Shown: positions 8,738-20,996, counted from the first letter of the stretch. The stretch is 64,000 nucleotides of DNA from Cyanobacteria bacterium SIG29 (GCA_015152515.1 SUTV01000001.1:344531-408530); one strand, 5' to 3'. Notes: generated by a model not told the origin, from the letters alone. Numbers and translations are program-made.

Positions 8738-9802
8738 ATGAAACTATTTATATCTAAATTACACTATAAAAAAGATACAAATATTTTAGAAAAAGCGATA
8801 ATTTTCTCATTAAAAATTATCGGTTTGCCTTACACAATAGTTACAAATATAAGAAATAAAATGTATGACAAGAAATTATTACCTGCATACAATTCAAAAT
8901 CTTTTGTAATTTCCGTTGGGAATATAACAACAGGTGGTGTTGGAAAAACTCCTTTTACACTTGAATTAGCAAAATATTATTTAAGCTTAAACAAAAAAGT
9001 TGCAATTTTATCAAGAGGATATGGCGCTAAATTATCAAATAAAACACCACAATTAATATCTGATGGAGCTGGCGCAATGTTTCCTGCGACTGTTGCAGGT
9101 GATGAACCTGTTTGGCTATCAAATAATTGCAAAGGCGCAATTGTTGTAACTTGTGCAAGCAGAATAAAAGCAGAAAAATTTGTTAAAGCAAAATTTAATC
9201 CAGACATAATAATTCTAGATGACGGTTTTCAACATAGAAAAATGAAACGTGATTTAGATATAGTTCTAATTGATGCAAAAAATAAATTCGGAAACAAATT
9301 AGTTTTACCAGCAGGTCCTCTTCGTGAAACTTTAAACAACATAAATCGAGCAGATAAAATCGTTGTTGTTAATAAAAGCAATGATACAAAAGGCGCCTTA
9401 AAATATTGTGATTATCTAAAAAACACAATAAAAAAAGATATATTTATGTGTAAACTTGTTCCTGATAGAGCGTACAATATTCTAAATGATGAGCCTTTAA
9501 TAAAAGGAAAAAGAATCTTAGCTTTTTCTGCTATCGGACAACCTGATAGTTTTTATGATTTTTTAAAAGAGGATTATAAATTAGTAGCAGTACTTGATTT
9601 TGAAGATCATCACGGCTATGACACAGACGATATTGCAAAAATTATAAGTTTTGCACAAGAAGAAAACATTGATAGCATTGTAACAACAGAAAAAGATGCT
9701 GTTAAATTATATGACATTATAAAAGATGTCGATATGCCTGTTAATTTTTATGCACTAAAATTAAAAGCATTTATGGATATAAAGGATGTTTGTGGGAAAT
9801 GA
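8738..9802 (+). CDS. lpxK: tetraacyldisaccharide 4'-kinase
   Basis: LpxK phosphorylates the 4' position of the tetraacyl disaccharide to give lipid IVA. The 354-residue product shows the family P-loop TTGGVGKTPF, the DDGFQHRKMKRD motif and EDHHGYD near the C-terminus. An N-terminal hydrophobic segment suits its membrane association. It follows mlaD by 7 nt and overlaps the glycosyltransferase gene through ATGA, so outer-membrane lipid transport and lipid A synthesis are tied together. Its presence argues for a lipid-A-containing outer membrane. Confidence 0.92.
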   Translation: MKLFISKLHYKKDTNILEKAIIFSLKIIGLPYTIVTNIRNKMYDKKLLPAYNSKSFVISVGNITTGGVGKTPFTLELAKYYLSLNKKVAILSRGYGAKLSNKTPQLISDGAGAMFPATVAGDEPVWLSNNCKGAIVVTCASRIKAEKFVKAKFNPDIIILDDGFQHRKMKRDLDIVLIDAKNKFGNKLVLPAGPLRETLNNINRADKIVVVNKSNDTKGALKYCDYLKNTIKKDIFMCKLVPDRAYNILNDEPLIKGKRILAFSAIGQPDSFYDFLKEDYKLVAVLDFEDHHGYDTDDIAKIISFAQEENIDSIVTTEKDAVKLYDIIKDVDMPVNFYALKLKAFMDIKDVCGK

Positions 9803-10872
9803 AAAAAATCCTTGTTGTAAGATACCGTTTTATTGGCGATATGATTTTGACAATTCCCTTTCTTAGAAATTTAAGAAATGCTTATCCTGATGCACAAATA
9901 GATATGCTAGTTGCACCAAATTCTGGCGAAGTAATTGAAAATTGCCCATACGTTAATAATTTTATTTATTTTGATACTAATCGCAAACACAAATATGAAC
10001 AAGGAAAAGGAAAACGAAAAACTTTTTGGCACTATGTTTCTTTACTAAAAAAAGAGAAATATGATAAAGCCTATGTTTTAAAACGTTCTTTTTCTAGTGC
10101 AGCTTTATGTTTACTTGCTGGCATAAAAGAAAGAATTGGTTACGATAGCGAGAATCGCGGTTTTATGCTCACTCAAAAGGTCAAATATGATTCTAAAAAA
10201 CACGAATCACTTTGTTTCCTTGATGTTTTAGAAGCAGAAAACCACACAATAAAAGATACTCATCTTGAAAATTGGATAAAAGAAGAAAATACACAAAAAG
10301 TTCTTTCCTTATTTAAAAAATACAACCTTCCAAATGGAATTAAAACCGTTGCAATAAATGCAACAGCAACAAATGAATGGAAAGTTTGGGATTTAGAAAA
10401 TTATATTCAAATAATCGAATATTTATCAAACGAAAAAGGAATACAAACCATTTTTATTGGTGCTCCATCAGATAAATCAATATACAAAAATATAAAATAT
10501 AGTACTGAATTAAGAATAAAACCTATAAACCTATGTGGAGAACTAACAATAAAGGATAGTTTAGCACTATTAAAAGAAGTTGATTTTTTAATTGGAAATG
10601 ACTCTGGAAATTTACATATGGCTTCATCAGTTGGCACGCCTGTTATTGGTTTATATGGTCCAATGCCTTATGAGAAATGGAGAGCATTAGGCGAAAACAA
10701 CATTTTATTAAAAGCAGATTTACCTTGTATGCCTTGTAACTTAAAAGGTAAATGCGAACATAATAAAGCTTGTATGAAATCAATTAGTATAAAAGCAGTA
10801 AAACACGCTATAGATAAACTTATAAGCCAAATGCACCAAATAAGCCAGCATAATAACTCTTATATCCAGTAA
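9799..10872 (+). CDS. glycosyltransferase family 9 (heptosyltransferase-like)
   Basis: GT9 enzymes add heptose or related sugars to the LPS core on the cytoplasmic face. The protein has the N-terminal Rossmann start (KKILVVRYRFIGDMILT) and the C-terminal nucleotide-sugar motif (IGNDSGNLHMASSVGTPVIGLYGP). A C-terminal four-cysteine stretch (CMPCNLKGKCEHNKAC) is typical of some members. The ATG at 9799 overlaps the lpxK stop as ATGA and is preferred over the TTG at 9790. The last 53 nt overlap the convergent gspF-like gene. The donor sugar is unknown. Confidence 0.87.
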   Translation: MKKILVVRYRFIGDMILTIPFLRNLRNAYPDAQIDMLVAPNSGEVIENCPYVNNFIYFDTNRKHKYEQGKGKRKTFWHYVSLLKKEKYDKAYVLKRSFSSAALCLLAGIKERIGYDSENRGFMLTQKVKYDSKKHESLCFLDVLEAENHTIKDTHLENWIKEENTQKVLSLFKKYNLPNGIKTVAINATATNEWKVWDLENYIQIIEYLSNEKGIQTIFIGAPSDKSIYKNIKYSTELRIKPINLCGELTIKDSLALLKEVDFLIGNDSGNLHMASSVGTPVIGLYGPMPYEKWRALGENNILLKADLPCMPCNLKGKCEHNKACMKSISIKAVKHAIDKLISQMHQISQHNNSYIQ

Positions 10873-12025
10873 CTGCAACGTACAATACAATTAAGCCTAC
10901 AAAAAGCATAGATACGATTTTAACTGCTTCTGATAAAACATTAATTGCAAGGTCAATTTGTTTTTCATAATCAAGAGAAACAACTGCAAACATTTTTTCT
11001 AACTCACCAGCTTTTTCACCAGCTGAAACTTGAGACATTGCAAAAGATGAAAATAATTGAGAAACACCAAAAGCAGTGGTTAATTCACAACCATTATATA
11101 TACGTTTAACAGCTAAAGAAATTTTTGTTTTCATAGATTTCACACTAATCACATCACTTGCCAGTTCAACACTTTGAGGCAATGGCACCCCTGAATCATA
11201 AGCTAAAGATAAAACAGAAAAGAAATTAGCAAAAGAATATGCGCGCATTATAGATTGAACCATTGGAATTTTAACTACAATATCAATAACTTTTCTTAAA
11301 ACCTTTTTATTAAAATATATATAACAAATCACACCAGCTATAAATGCGAATATTAATACAATTTTAACTACTGCAAAAATAAACCAAGTCATAATAGTTG
11401 CAGGGCATATACCGTTACCAAATGAAGCAAATACTTTTAATATAAAAAATTTAAAAAAGAAAAATACAGCAACGGCCAATGATAAAATCATTGTTGGATA
11501 AGTTAATGCTGATATCATTTTAGATTTAAAATTTTCTTCTCTTTTTAAATTATCAATTGTTTTAGATAAAACTTGTTCTAATTTACCAGATGATTCGCCG
11601 GCTACAATCAATTTACAATAAACAGCGCCTAAAACATTACCATAACCACTAAAAGCCTCTTCAAGAGAATAACCTTTTTCAATTTTTTTTATAACTACAC
11701 TACATAACCCTTTAATTTTTTTATTATTTGAAGCATTCATAACAGATTCAAAAATCTGATAAACTGAAAGTCCAGACTTAAACATATAATAAAAAGAATT
11801 AAAAAATTCTATTTTTTCCTTCAAAGTAAACATTGTTTCTTTTGATATATTCTTTGAATAATTAGAAGATTTTATTTGAGCATTCGATAATTCTTCTTTT
11901 ATTTCAAGAACAACTAAACCTTCTTTTTCAAGCTTAATAGCAGCATCAGAAATATTGCTTGCATTAATAGAATTTGCAACAACGTCTCCATTTTTATTCT
12001 TTGCTTTATAAAAAAACCTAGCCAT
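10820..12025 (-). CDS. GspF/PilC-type inner-membrane platform protein (type II secretion F family)
   Basis: Such proteins organise the inner-membrane assembly platform of type II secretion systems and type IV pili. The 401-residue product has two repeats of the GspF domain (about residues 68-190 and 270-390), each with a GExSG-like motif (VAGESSGKLEQVL and SAGEKAGELEKMF), and three hydrophobic stretches. The N-terminal segment (FFYKAKNKNGDVV) is also characteristic. No pilin, GspE/PilB ATPase or peptidase is nearby, so it is an orphan here. TATAAT ends 6 nt before the start codon. Confidence 0.88.
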   Translation of the reverse strand: MARFFYKAKNKNGDVVANSINASNISDAAIKLEKEGLVVLEIKEELSNAQIKSSNYSKNISKETMFTLKEKIEFFNSFYYMFKSGLSVYQIFESVMNASNNKKIKGLCSVVIKKIEKGYSLEEAFSGYGNVLGAVYCKLIVAGESSGKLEQVLSKTIDNLKREENFKSKMISALTYPTMILSLAVAVFFFFKFFILKVFASFGNGICPATIMTWFIFAVVKIVLIFAFIAGVICYIYFNKKVLRKVIDIVVKIPMVQSIMRAYSFANFFSVLSLAYDSGVPLPQSVELASDVISVKSMKTKISLAVKRIYNGCELTTAFGVSQLFSSFAMSQVSAGEKAGELEKMFAVVSLDYEKQIDLAINVLSEAVKIVSMLFVGLIVLYVAVTGYKSYYAGLFGAFGL

Positions 12026-12037
12026 AAAGACATTATA
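12026..12037 (-). promoter_or_regulatory. -10 promoter for a leaderless gspF-like mRNA
   Basis: On the minus strand TATAAT (12037-12032) is separated from the ATG at 12025 by 6 nt (GTCTTT). No Shine-Dalgarno is present. Confidence 0.55.
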
Positions 12038-12086
12038 TAGTTTTCATCACGACATTACAATTAGAAAAGAAAAAAAGAATTTTTTA

Positions 12087-12101
12087 TGATATTATGAATT
12101 T
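12087..12101 (+). promoter_or_regulatory. extended -10 promoter for a leaderless ZIP transporter mRNA
   Basis: TG-A-TATTAT at 12087-12095 ends 6 nt before the ATG at 12102. It is divergent from the promoter at 12032-12037. Confidence 0.55.
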
Positions 12102-12887
12102 ATGAAAACTTATGTTTTACCATTAATACTAACTTTATGTTCTGGGATGTCCACCCTAATCGGCGGATTTATTACTTTTTTTGTAAAACGAAATAATTTA
12201 AAAGCATTATCTGTTGGCTTGGGTTTTTCAGCAGGCGTTATGATTTATGTAAGTTTATGCGAACTTATGAATGAATCACCTGTAATGTTAGGAGCGTTTT
12301 ATGGTGAAACAATGTCAAAAGCACTTGCTTTTGGTGGTTTTATGTTTGGTATAGTTACTGCAATTTTAATCGACTTTTTTATACCAGACCACATTGAATC
12401 AGATTTTTTAAACTCTTCAAAAAAACATCAAGAACATCACAAAATTAGAAGAGCAGGTTTAATAACAGCAATAGCAGTAGCTCTTCACAATTTTCCTGAA
12501 GGGGTTGCAACATTTTTAGTTTCTAGCCAAGATTTAATGTTGGGTATTCCCGTTGCAATAGCAATTGCAATTCATAACATTCCAGAAGGTATAGCTGTAG
12601 CCCTTCCAATTTTCCACGCAACAGGAAAGAAGCGCCAAGCAATTTGGTATTCATTCCTATCTGGTATATCTGAACCTATTGGAGGTTTATTAGGTGTTTT
12701 ATTATTAAAAACAATGCTTCCAGAACAAATGATTGGATTTATGCTTGCAGCTGTTGCCGGCATTATGGTTTATATTTCTTTTGATACATTATTACCACTT
12801 GCAAGAGAATACGGAGAAAACCACCACGTAATTATTGGTATAGTATCTGGTATGTTAATTATGGGTTGTGGTTTAGTTTTTCTATAA
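12102..12887 (+). CDS. zupT: ZIP-family metal transporter (ZupT-like)
   Basis: ZupT-type carriers import zinc and other divalent metals across the inner membrane. The 261-residue protein has eight predicted membrane helices and the two metal-binding signatures in helices IV and V (LHNFPEGVA and IHNIPEGIA). The loop after helix III contains HQEHHKIRR, a histidine-rich metal-binding loop. It stands alone, with its own leaderless-type promoter, and its stop overlaps the convergent acetyltransferase gene by 6 nt. I saw no Zur-like operator. Confidence 0.9.
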   Translation: MKTYVLPLILTLCSGMSTLIGGFITFFVKRNNLKALSVGLGFSAGVMIYVSLCELMNESPVMLGAFYGETMSKALAFGGFMFGIVTAILIDFFIPDHIESDFLNSSKKHQEHHKIRRAGLITAIAVALHNFPEGVATFLVSSQDLMLGIPVAIAIAIHNIPEGIAVALPIFHATGKKRQAIWYSFLSGISEPIGGLLGVLLLKTMLPEQMIGFMLAAVAGIMVYISFDTLLPLAREYGENHHVIIGIVSGMLIMGCGLVFL

Positions 12888-13373
12888 AATATATTCCAAA
12901 ATATAATCATCCATCACAAAACCACTACCAATATCATTAACAACAGAATCAATAGTTTTAAAGCCCCATTTTTCATAAGCTTTTATAGTGTTTATATTGT
13001 TTTTATTAACTGTTAGAACAATTGATTTCTTATTAAAAATTTTAGCTAATTCTTTTATTTTTTGAAAAGCCTTATGACCATAACCTGAATTTCTAAAATT
13101 CTTTTTAATATACAACTTTGATAAAAATAAATAATTTTCTTTATTAGAACATCCAAAATATCCAACAATTTCATTTTTATCTTCAATAAGAAAATAACAA
13201 TATTTTTCATTTTCAATTTGATTTTTTATTGCATTATAAGATTGAAATTTTTCAACCATATAATCAATTTGAGATAAAGTCAAAATACAAACCCAGTATT
13301 CATGCCAGATTTCACTTGCCAAAAGAGCCAATTTTTCAATATCTGCATTTTCTTTTACTTCAATAAATTTCAT
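12882..13373 (-). CDS. GNAT-family N-acetyltransferase
   Basis: The 163-residue soluble protein has the GNAT core: a strand with KLYIKKNFRNSGYGHKAF (acetyl-CoA binding R/Q-x-x-G-x-G/A-like loop, here RNSGYG) and the helix-turn TVNKNNINTIKAYEKWGFKTI near the C-terminus. These enzymes transfer an acetyl group from acetyl-CoA to an amine; the substrate cannot be predicted. The start follows GAGAAG, and TG-T-TATAAT lies about 35 nt upstream, giving an ordinary leadered mRNA. Confidence 0.85.
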   Translation of the reverse strand: MKFIEVKENADIEKLALLASEIWHEYWVCILTLSQIDYMVEKFQSYNAIKNQIENEKYCYFLIEDKNEIVGYFGCSNKENYLFLSKLYIKKNFRNSGYGHKAFQKIKELAKIFNKKSIVLTVNKNNINTIKAYEKWGFKTIDSVVNDIGSGFVMDDYILEYIL

Positions 13374-13496
13374 AATTTCTTCTCAAAATAAACTTTTTAT
13401 TTTTTATATTATAACAAGATTTATAAACCGTTACAAATTGGCGAATAGCTTATGTTTATAGTACAATATCATAAGAAAAGTAGAGTTGGGGTTTAA

Positions 13497-15944
<2,448 letters not shown>

Positions 15945-15959
15945 TGAGGTAAATACATA

Positions 15960-17018
15960 GTGGGTTTTATAATAAAACTACTAAAACTAAAGATTACAAA
16001 GGTGCTAATATTTCTACTTACAGTAGCATTTATTGCATCTTTGTATTTTTGTCGAGATTGGTATATCACTCAATACCATAAGGCTATTGGTTTTTACTAT
16101 GTAAGCAAAGGCGATAAAGCATATAAAAAAGAAAAATATCAAAAGGCAATTGATTTTTACAAAATCGCACTAAAACATTATCCGGGTCATTCAAATGCTA
16201 GCTGTAACTTGGGTAATATTTATGTAAGTTTCGAAAATTATTATGAAGCAGTTAATGCATATGAAAACGCTCTAAAATATAGTCCTAACTATATGGTTTG
16301 TAGAATGGATTTAGGAATAATTCTTGCTGAAAAAATGGCAGATTACGATAAAGCCATTCAAGAATATGGAAAAATTGTAAATTCAAATCCTTTTACAATA
16401 AATATTCCATTCATCTTTGATAATAAAAAATCAACAACTGCAAATAGAGGTATTGCTTATTATAATATGGGATTAGCTTATAGAGGAAAAGCTGTTTATA
16501 TGGGTGAAGACACACTAACCTCTGTAAAATATCTAAAAAAAGCAAAAGAATCATATTTAAAAGCAGAAAAATATTTAAAAAATAATTTTGATAATACCTA
16601 CAACCTAGCATTCACCTATCATTTATTAGGCGATTATAATAATGCGGCATTGAAATACTGTGATGCAATAAATATTAAACCAGATGTATATGAAGCACAT
16701 TATAATTTTGCACTTCTTCTTCGTTCAATGAATATGAATCAAGAAGCACTTGAAGAATTTGAAAAAACAACAATGTTGCTTGATTATTATAGCAATGATG
16801 ACAAAACAAAGTATGTTTTTGGCATAATAACAGAAATTAAAAGAAGAATTATTAACGAAGGCAAATACGATTACCTAAAAGAAAGAATAGACATTACTTC
16901 ATTAGGAAAAGACGAAATTACATATTCTAAAGGTAAAGTTGTTGCTTCAAAGCAAAAAGAATTTAAAATGAATGAACTGCTAAAGTGTAATTGCAGAAGT
17001 AAATTTGAAAACAAGTAA
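15960..17018 (+). CDS. membrane-anchored TPR protein
   Basis: The 352-residue protein begins with a hydrophobic segment (about residues 12-30) and then has tetratricopeptide repeats, visible as A-x-x-x-Y-x-x-A-L-x-x-x-P patterns such as YQKAIDFYKIALKHYPGH and YYEAVNAYENALKYSPNY. It probably sits in the inner membrane with the repeats outside, as a protein-protein interaction scaffold. The start is GTG after TGAGGTAAA, 15 nt behind gyrB, and the diguanylate cyclase follows after 2 nt, so these form one operon. Partner unknown. Confidence 0.75.
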   Translation: MGFIIKLLKLKITKVLIFLLTVAFIASLYFCRDWYITQYHKAIGFYYVSKGDKAYKKEKYQKAIDFYKIALKHYPGHSNASCNLGNIYVSFENYYEAVNAYENALKYSPNYMVCRMDLGIILAEKMADYDKAIQEYGKIVNSNPFTINIPFIFDNKKSTTANRGIAYYNMGLAYRGKAVYMGEDTLTSVKYLKKAKESYLKAEKYLKNNFDNTYNLAFTYHLLGDYNNAALKYCDAINIKPDVYEAHYNFALLLRSMNMNQEALEEFEKTTMLLDYYSNDDKTKYVFGIITEIKRRIINEGKYDYLKERIDITSLGKDEITYSKGKVVASKQKEFKMNELLKCNCRSKFENK

Positions 17019-17020
17019 AT

Positions 17021-18466
17021 ATGCAAAATAATAAAGAAAACATAGAATTTTTAAACGAATTATCAAATATTTTAAGCAAAAAGATATCTCCAATCACAAC
17101 GATATCTTCAATTTCTAAGTTATACAAAACATATTTAAACATTGAAAAAATCAATTTTGTCATTTGGGACAATAACAATATGATGTTAAAAGATTTTGTA
17201 CAAGATTGGAAATTTTTTGACGAAAAAAACGAATCAAAAGAAATAAATTTTACATATACAAATCTTTCTGCAAAAAAAGGTAAAACTTTTTATTTCAACG
17301 AAACAGAATATAGTTGCGAAATTTCAAAAGAAGAAATAAAAGAAATCAATGAAAATCTTGAAGATGAAAATCATATAATATACCCAATGACATCTAATGG
17401 TGATGTTTTTGGATTGATAAAAATAAAAATAGAAAAACAAAACTATACAAGAACATTTTTTGAGATAACAAATATTGCATCAAAATTAATTTCTAGCGCA
17501 ATAATTAACTATATTTTAAATGAACAAATGGAAATTAGTTTGAATTTCTATAAAGCAATGAAAGATATTGCAAAAATTATAGAAAGCCAATATGAATTAT
17601 CATACATAATTCCGTTAATTGGCGAAATGATTGATAGATTTATGTCTTCTCATTTGATTTATATTTTTATTTATAAAGACGAAAAATATAAACTTGTGTG
17701 GCCAAGTGCTTGTAAAGAAAAATCCATTTACAATTTATTAGAAAAAATAAATCATAATACAGATTTTATCATTTCTGAAAATGGAAAAACTGGCGCATTT
17801 CCAATAATCAATGAAGAAAAACATATTATTGGCGCAATTGTAGCATATAGCAATATAGATAAACTTCTACAAAAAGATATTGACTATCTTCTACAATTAA
17901 CAAGACAATCAGGAATGACTATACAAAGAGCAAATGTATATGCTGAAGTTTTAAAATATGCAACAATGGACGCATTAACCGGATTAAATAATAGAAGACA
18001 ATTTGAAATACGTTTAAAACAAGAAGTTTCTAATAGCAAAAGAAACAATACTCCACTATGTTGCATGATGTTAGATGTTGATTACTTTAAAAAAGTAAAT
18101 GATACTTATGGTCATACAGCAGGTGACTGCGTATTAAAAGCAGTATCAAACATTATCAAAAATGAAATAAGAGAATACGATATTGCTTGTAGATATGGTG
18201 GTGAAGAATTTTTCATAATACTTCCACAAACAAACATAAAAGAAGCAAGTTTAGTTGCACAAAGACTTAGAAAAGTCATTGAAGAAGCGAAAATGGATAT
18301 TTTAGATGCTGGAATAGAAAATATCCCTTACCTAAAAGTAACGATAAGTGTTGGTGTTTGCGCATTTGAAAACTCAATGAACGCAAATGATATAGCAATA
18401 AAAGTAGATAAAGCATTATATGATGCAAAAGAAACAGGAAGAAATAGAGTAATTATTGCCGAATAA
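17021..18466 (+). CDS. diguanylate cyclase with GAF-like sensor
   Basis: The C-terminal GGDEF domain (about residues 310-481) makes cyclic di-GMP from two GTP. The active site is GGEEF at residues 393-397, and the RxxD inhibitory site (REYD) lies five residues before it, so the enzyme looks active and product-inhibited. DATMDALTGLNNRRQF-type motif entry is conserved. The first 300 residues look like GAF-type sensory folds and lack membrane helices, so sensing would be cytoplasmic. It is embedded between a TPR protein and a lytic transglycosylase. Confidence 0.88.
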   Translation: MQNNKENIEFLNELSNILSKKISPITTISSISKLYKTYLNIEKINFVIWDNNNMMLKDFVQDWKFFDEKNESKEINFTYTNLSAKKGKTFYFNETEYSCEISKEEIKEINENLEDENHIIYPMTSNGDVFGLIKIKIEKQNYTRTFFEITNIASKLISSAIINYILNEQMEISLNFYKAMKDIAKIIESQYELSYIIPLIGEMIDRFMSSHLIYIFIYKDEKYKLVWPSACKEKSIYNLLEKINHNTDFIISENGKTGAFPIINEEKHIIGAIVAYSNIDKLLQKDIDYLLQLTRQSGMTIQRANVYAEVLKYATMDALTGLNNRRQFEIRLKQEVSNSKRNNTPLCCMMLDVDYFKKVNDTYGHTAGDCVLKAVSNIIKNEIREYDIACRYGGEEFFIILPQTNIKEASLVAQRLRKVIEEAKMDILDAGIENIPYLKVTISVGVCAFENSMNANDIAIKVDKALYDAKETGRNRVIIAE

Positions 18467-18484
18467 AAGGAATAAGAATAGTTT

Positions 18485-20461
18485 ATGAAATTTTTAAAAT
18501 ATACTTTAGCAGTTTTAATTATTGTTGTACCTAGTATCATTACTATTTTAATATATAACGATAAAATAGCTCAAGATTCTCCAACTTATTACAAACAAGG
18601 CATTAATTTTTATAATGAAGGTGACTATCAAAACGCATATTATAATTTTGGAAAAATAAGCAAAATTAGTCCATTACACAGTATTGCAACATATAAGCAA
18701 GCAAAATCGGCCCAAAAAGTGGGTGATTATTCAATGGCTGCTTTAAAATACAAATTATTTTTAGATAAAAATCCAAACTCAATTTTTTCACAAACAGCTC
18801 GTTTTAATCTAGCAAAATGTTATTTCTATTTAAAAAAATATGAAGAAGCTAAGATTCTCTTTGAAGAATCAAAAAATAAAAACGACGGCAAATCTTATGG
18901 CGAAGACTATTATTTAGGGTTAATTGAAAAATCTAAAGATAAACTTAAGGCAATAAATCATTTTATAGCGTACTTACAAGAAGATAGAGAAGATAAAACA
19001 AATGAACTAGCAGCTGCAGAAGAATTATCTTTATTAAACAAAAATCTTAACCAAGATGAAAAAATGCTGTTAGGAAAAACTTATTACAAAAATAAAAAAT
19101 ACTCTAAAGCATTAGAATATTTTTCTACAATTCCAATGTCTATGTGCTGGGACTATTTAATTTTATCAAACCACTTTGCAGGCAATAAAGTTATTGCAAA
19201 AAAATTAATTGAAAATGGCGCAATTAAATACGCTCAAGATATAGAAGAAACAAACCTTCATAAAATATATGATATTTATACTTCTTATATGTCAGGTTCT
19301 AAATTAAGAAATTGGACACAAATGCACAATTTTGTTCGATTAAATAATTTAAAAGGCGAAGACTATGTTTTATATAAACTTGCTGACTTAACAACAAAAG
19401 AAAAATCATATATTTTATATTCTACTATTGAAAATAAATATCCAAATTCAATTTTTGCACCAGAATCCCTATGGAATGTATTTTGGACAAAATACAAAAG
19501 AAAAGAATACAAAACAGCAGAACAACTTGCTATTAAACACCTAAAAAATTATAAAGAAGTTAATTCTACAACAAGAATAGCATATTGGCTTGCAAAAACA
19601 GAATTAAAACTAAATAAAAATTCAGAAGCTCACAACCTACTATCTAAAATCGCATCAAAATATCCTGATGATTATTATGGATTAAGAGCAGAATTCCTTT
19701 TAAATAAAAACAACAATTTTTGGACAACAAAAATTGGAAATAAAATTCCAATAACAAAAACAGAAATTGAATTTCCTATATCATTATCAGAACAAAATAT
19801 AAAAGATTTAAAATTAATAAATACCTTATTTGATATGGGCGATTATGAAATTTGGCTGGATGCTAATTTTGATAATAAAATTGTTGAAAGCTGGTTTGAA
19901 TTAAGAAAAGGTAAAAAAGCACGCTCTGCTGTAATGGCGCGTGATGCGATAAAAGAAATGGATGTTAAACCATCCTTCTTAAGCGCTGCATACAAACTAG
20001 CATACCCAAGACATTGGGTTCAAGAAATTAATATAGCTGGCGAAAAATTAGGTTTAGACCCATATTTTATTATCGCGTTAATCAAAGAAGAAAGCCATTT
20101 TGATGAACACGCAAAAAGCAAAACAAATGCATCTGGATTAATGCAATTAATGCCAGCAACTGCTAATTATATGATTGGCAAATTATCTCTTGATATTCCA
20201 GTTCTTGCAAATCTTGAAAATCCAAGAACTAATATTTATTTAGGTTGCAACTATTTAAAATATTTAAAAGAACGTTTTAATGATGACCTTTTAGTAACTG
20301 CTGCATATAATGGTGGCGAAGGCTCTGTAAACAAATGGGTTAAAAACTATAATACAAAAGATTATGATGAATTTATAGAAAATATTCCATACGAAGAAAC
20401 AAGAAACTATGTAAAAAAAGTTTTCAGAAGTTACCATTTGTATAAAAAGATTTATAAATAA
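18485..20461 (+). CDS. slt: soluble-type lytic murein transglycosylase with TPR/superhelical N-terminus
   Basis: Slt cleaves peptidoglycan glycan strands to 1,6-anhydro products in the periplasm. An N-terminal hydrophobic segment (about residues 5-24) serves as signal or anchor. A long alpha-superhelical TPR region (about 35-500) precedes the catalytic domain: catalytic Glu536 in KEESHF, then ASGLMQLMPAT and AAYNGGEG. At 658 residues the length matches Slt70-like enzymes. It follows the diguanylate cyclase by 18 nt, with AAAGGA before the ATG. Coupling of murein turnover to c-di-GMP is an inference from gene order only. Confidence 0.88.
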   Translation: MKFLKYTLAVLIIVVPSIITILIYNDKIAQDSPTYYKQGINFYNEGDYQNAYYNFGKISKISPLHSIATYKQAKSAQKVGDYSMAALKYKLFLDKNPNSIFSQTARFNLAKCYFYLKKYEEAKILFEESKNKNDGKSYGEDYYLGLIEKSKDKLKAINHFIAYLQEDREDKTNELAAAEELSLLNKNLNQDEKMLLGKTYYKNKKYSKALEYFSTIPMSMCWDYLILSNHFAGNKVIAKKLIENGAIKYAQDIEETNLHKIYDIYTSYMSGSKLRNWTQMHNFVRLNNLKGEDYVLYKLADLTTKEKSYILYSTIENKYPNSIFAPESLWNVFWTKYKRKEYKTAEQLAIKHLKNYKEVNSTTRIAYWLAKTELKLNKNSEAHNLLSKIASKYPDDYYGLRAEFLLNKNNNFWTTKIGNKIPITKTEIEFPISLSEQNIKDLKLINTLFDMGDYEIWLDANFDNKIVESWFELRKGKKARSAVMARDAIKEMDVKPSFLSAAYKLAYPRHWVQEINIAGEKLGLDPYFIIALIKEESHFDEHAKSKTNASGLMQLMPATANYMIGKLSLDIPVLANLENPRTNIYLGCNYLKYLKERFNDDLLVTAAYNGGEGSVNKWVKNYNTKDYDEFIENIPYEETRNYVKKVFRSYHLYKKIYK

Positions 20462-20472
20462 TAAAAAATTAT

Positions 20473-20877
20473 ATGAAAATAAAAGTTAAAGATGAGAATA
20501 TTTGGGAAATAATTGCAGAACCAACAATGCAGTATAAATTATTTATACTTATTAATTTTCTTGTGTGCATTTTTATTTTCTTAATAATATCTATAACTAA
20601 AATTTATCAAATTCCAACAGTTACTTATCTAGTCTGCTTTCTTTGCGCTGTTTTTTATCCATATCGTGAAAAATTAATTGTTAATAAAAAAGAAAATCTA
20701 ATAAAAATCACAAATTATTCTATAATCTCTTATTTATTCAAAAAAAGTAATGAAAAAGAATATTCATTATCTATGTGTATTGATAATAAATTAAAAAATT
20801 CAAAACTTTTACATATGCCTTTTCAGATAAAAGAAAAAGAAGAAATCTTAAACTTATTAGAAAATTTTATAAAATAA
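20473..20877 (+). CDS. small membrane protein of unknown function (134 aa)
   Basis: Two hydrophobic helices (about residues 22-42 and 48-64) suggest a membrane hairpin with both ends in the cytoplasm. The rest is charged and lysine-rich and may fold like a PH-type membrane domain (a helical hairpin followed by beta-rich sequence), which is a guess. It starts 11 nt after slt and is the last gene of this run. No recognised family. Confidence 0.5.
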   Translation: MKIKVKDENIWEIIAEPTMQYKLFILINFLVCIFIFLIISITKIYQIPTVTYLVCFLCAVFYPYREKLIVNKKENLIKITNYSIISYLFKKSNEKEYSLSMCIDNKLKNSKLLHMPFQIKEKEEILNLLENFIK

Positions 20878-20905
20878 TTAACAGCCCAAGCATAACGAAG
20901 CGAAC

Positions 20906-20996
20906 AATAAAATATTGATATACGATTGCAATGCGAGCACAGTTTGAGTGCAATAGCACGAGTTTGCGAGCATTAGGTATATCGATTAATTTTATT
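20906..20996. repeat. long imperfect inverted repeat (stem arms of 18 and 20 nt)
   Basis: The left arm 20906-20923 (AATAAAATATTGATATAC) pairs with the right arm 20977-20996; the complement of the right arm differs only by a small insertion and one substitution. The enclosed 53 nt contain a smaller hairpin (GTGC-AATA-GCAC) and repeated GCGAGC words. It may be an extragenic palindromic element or a structured RNA. Confidence 0.6.
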
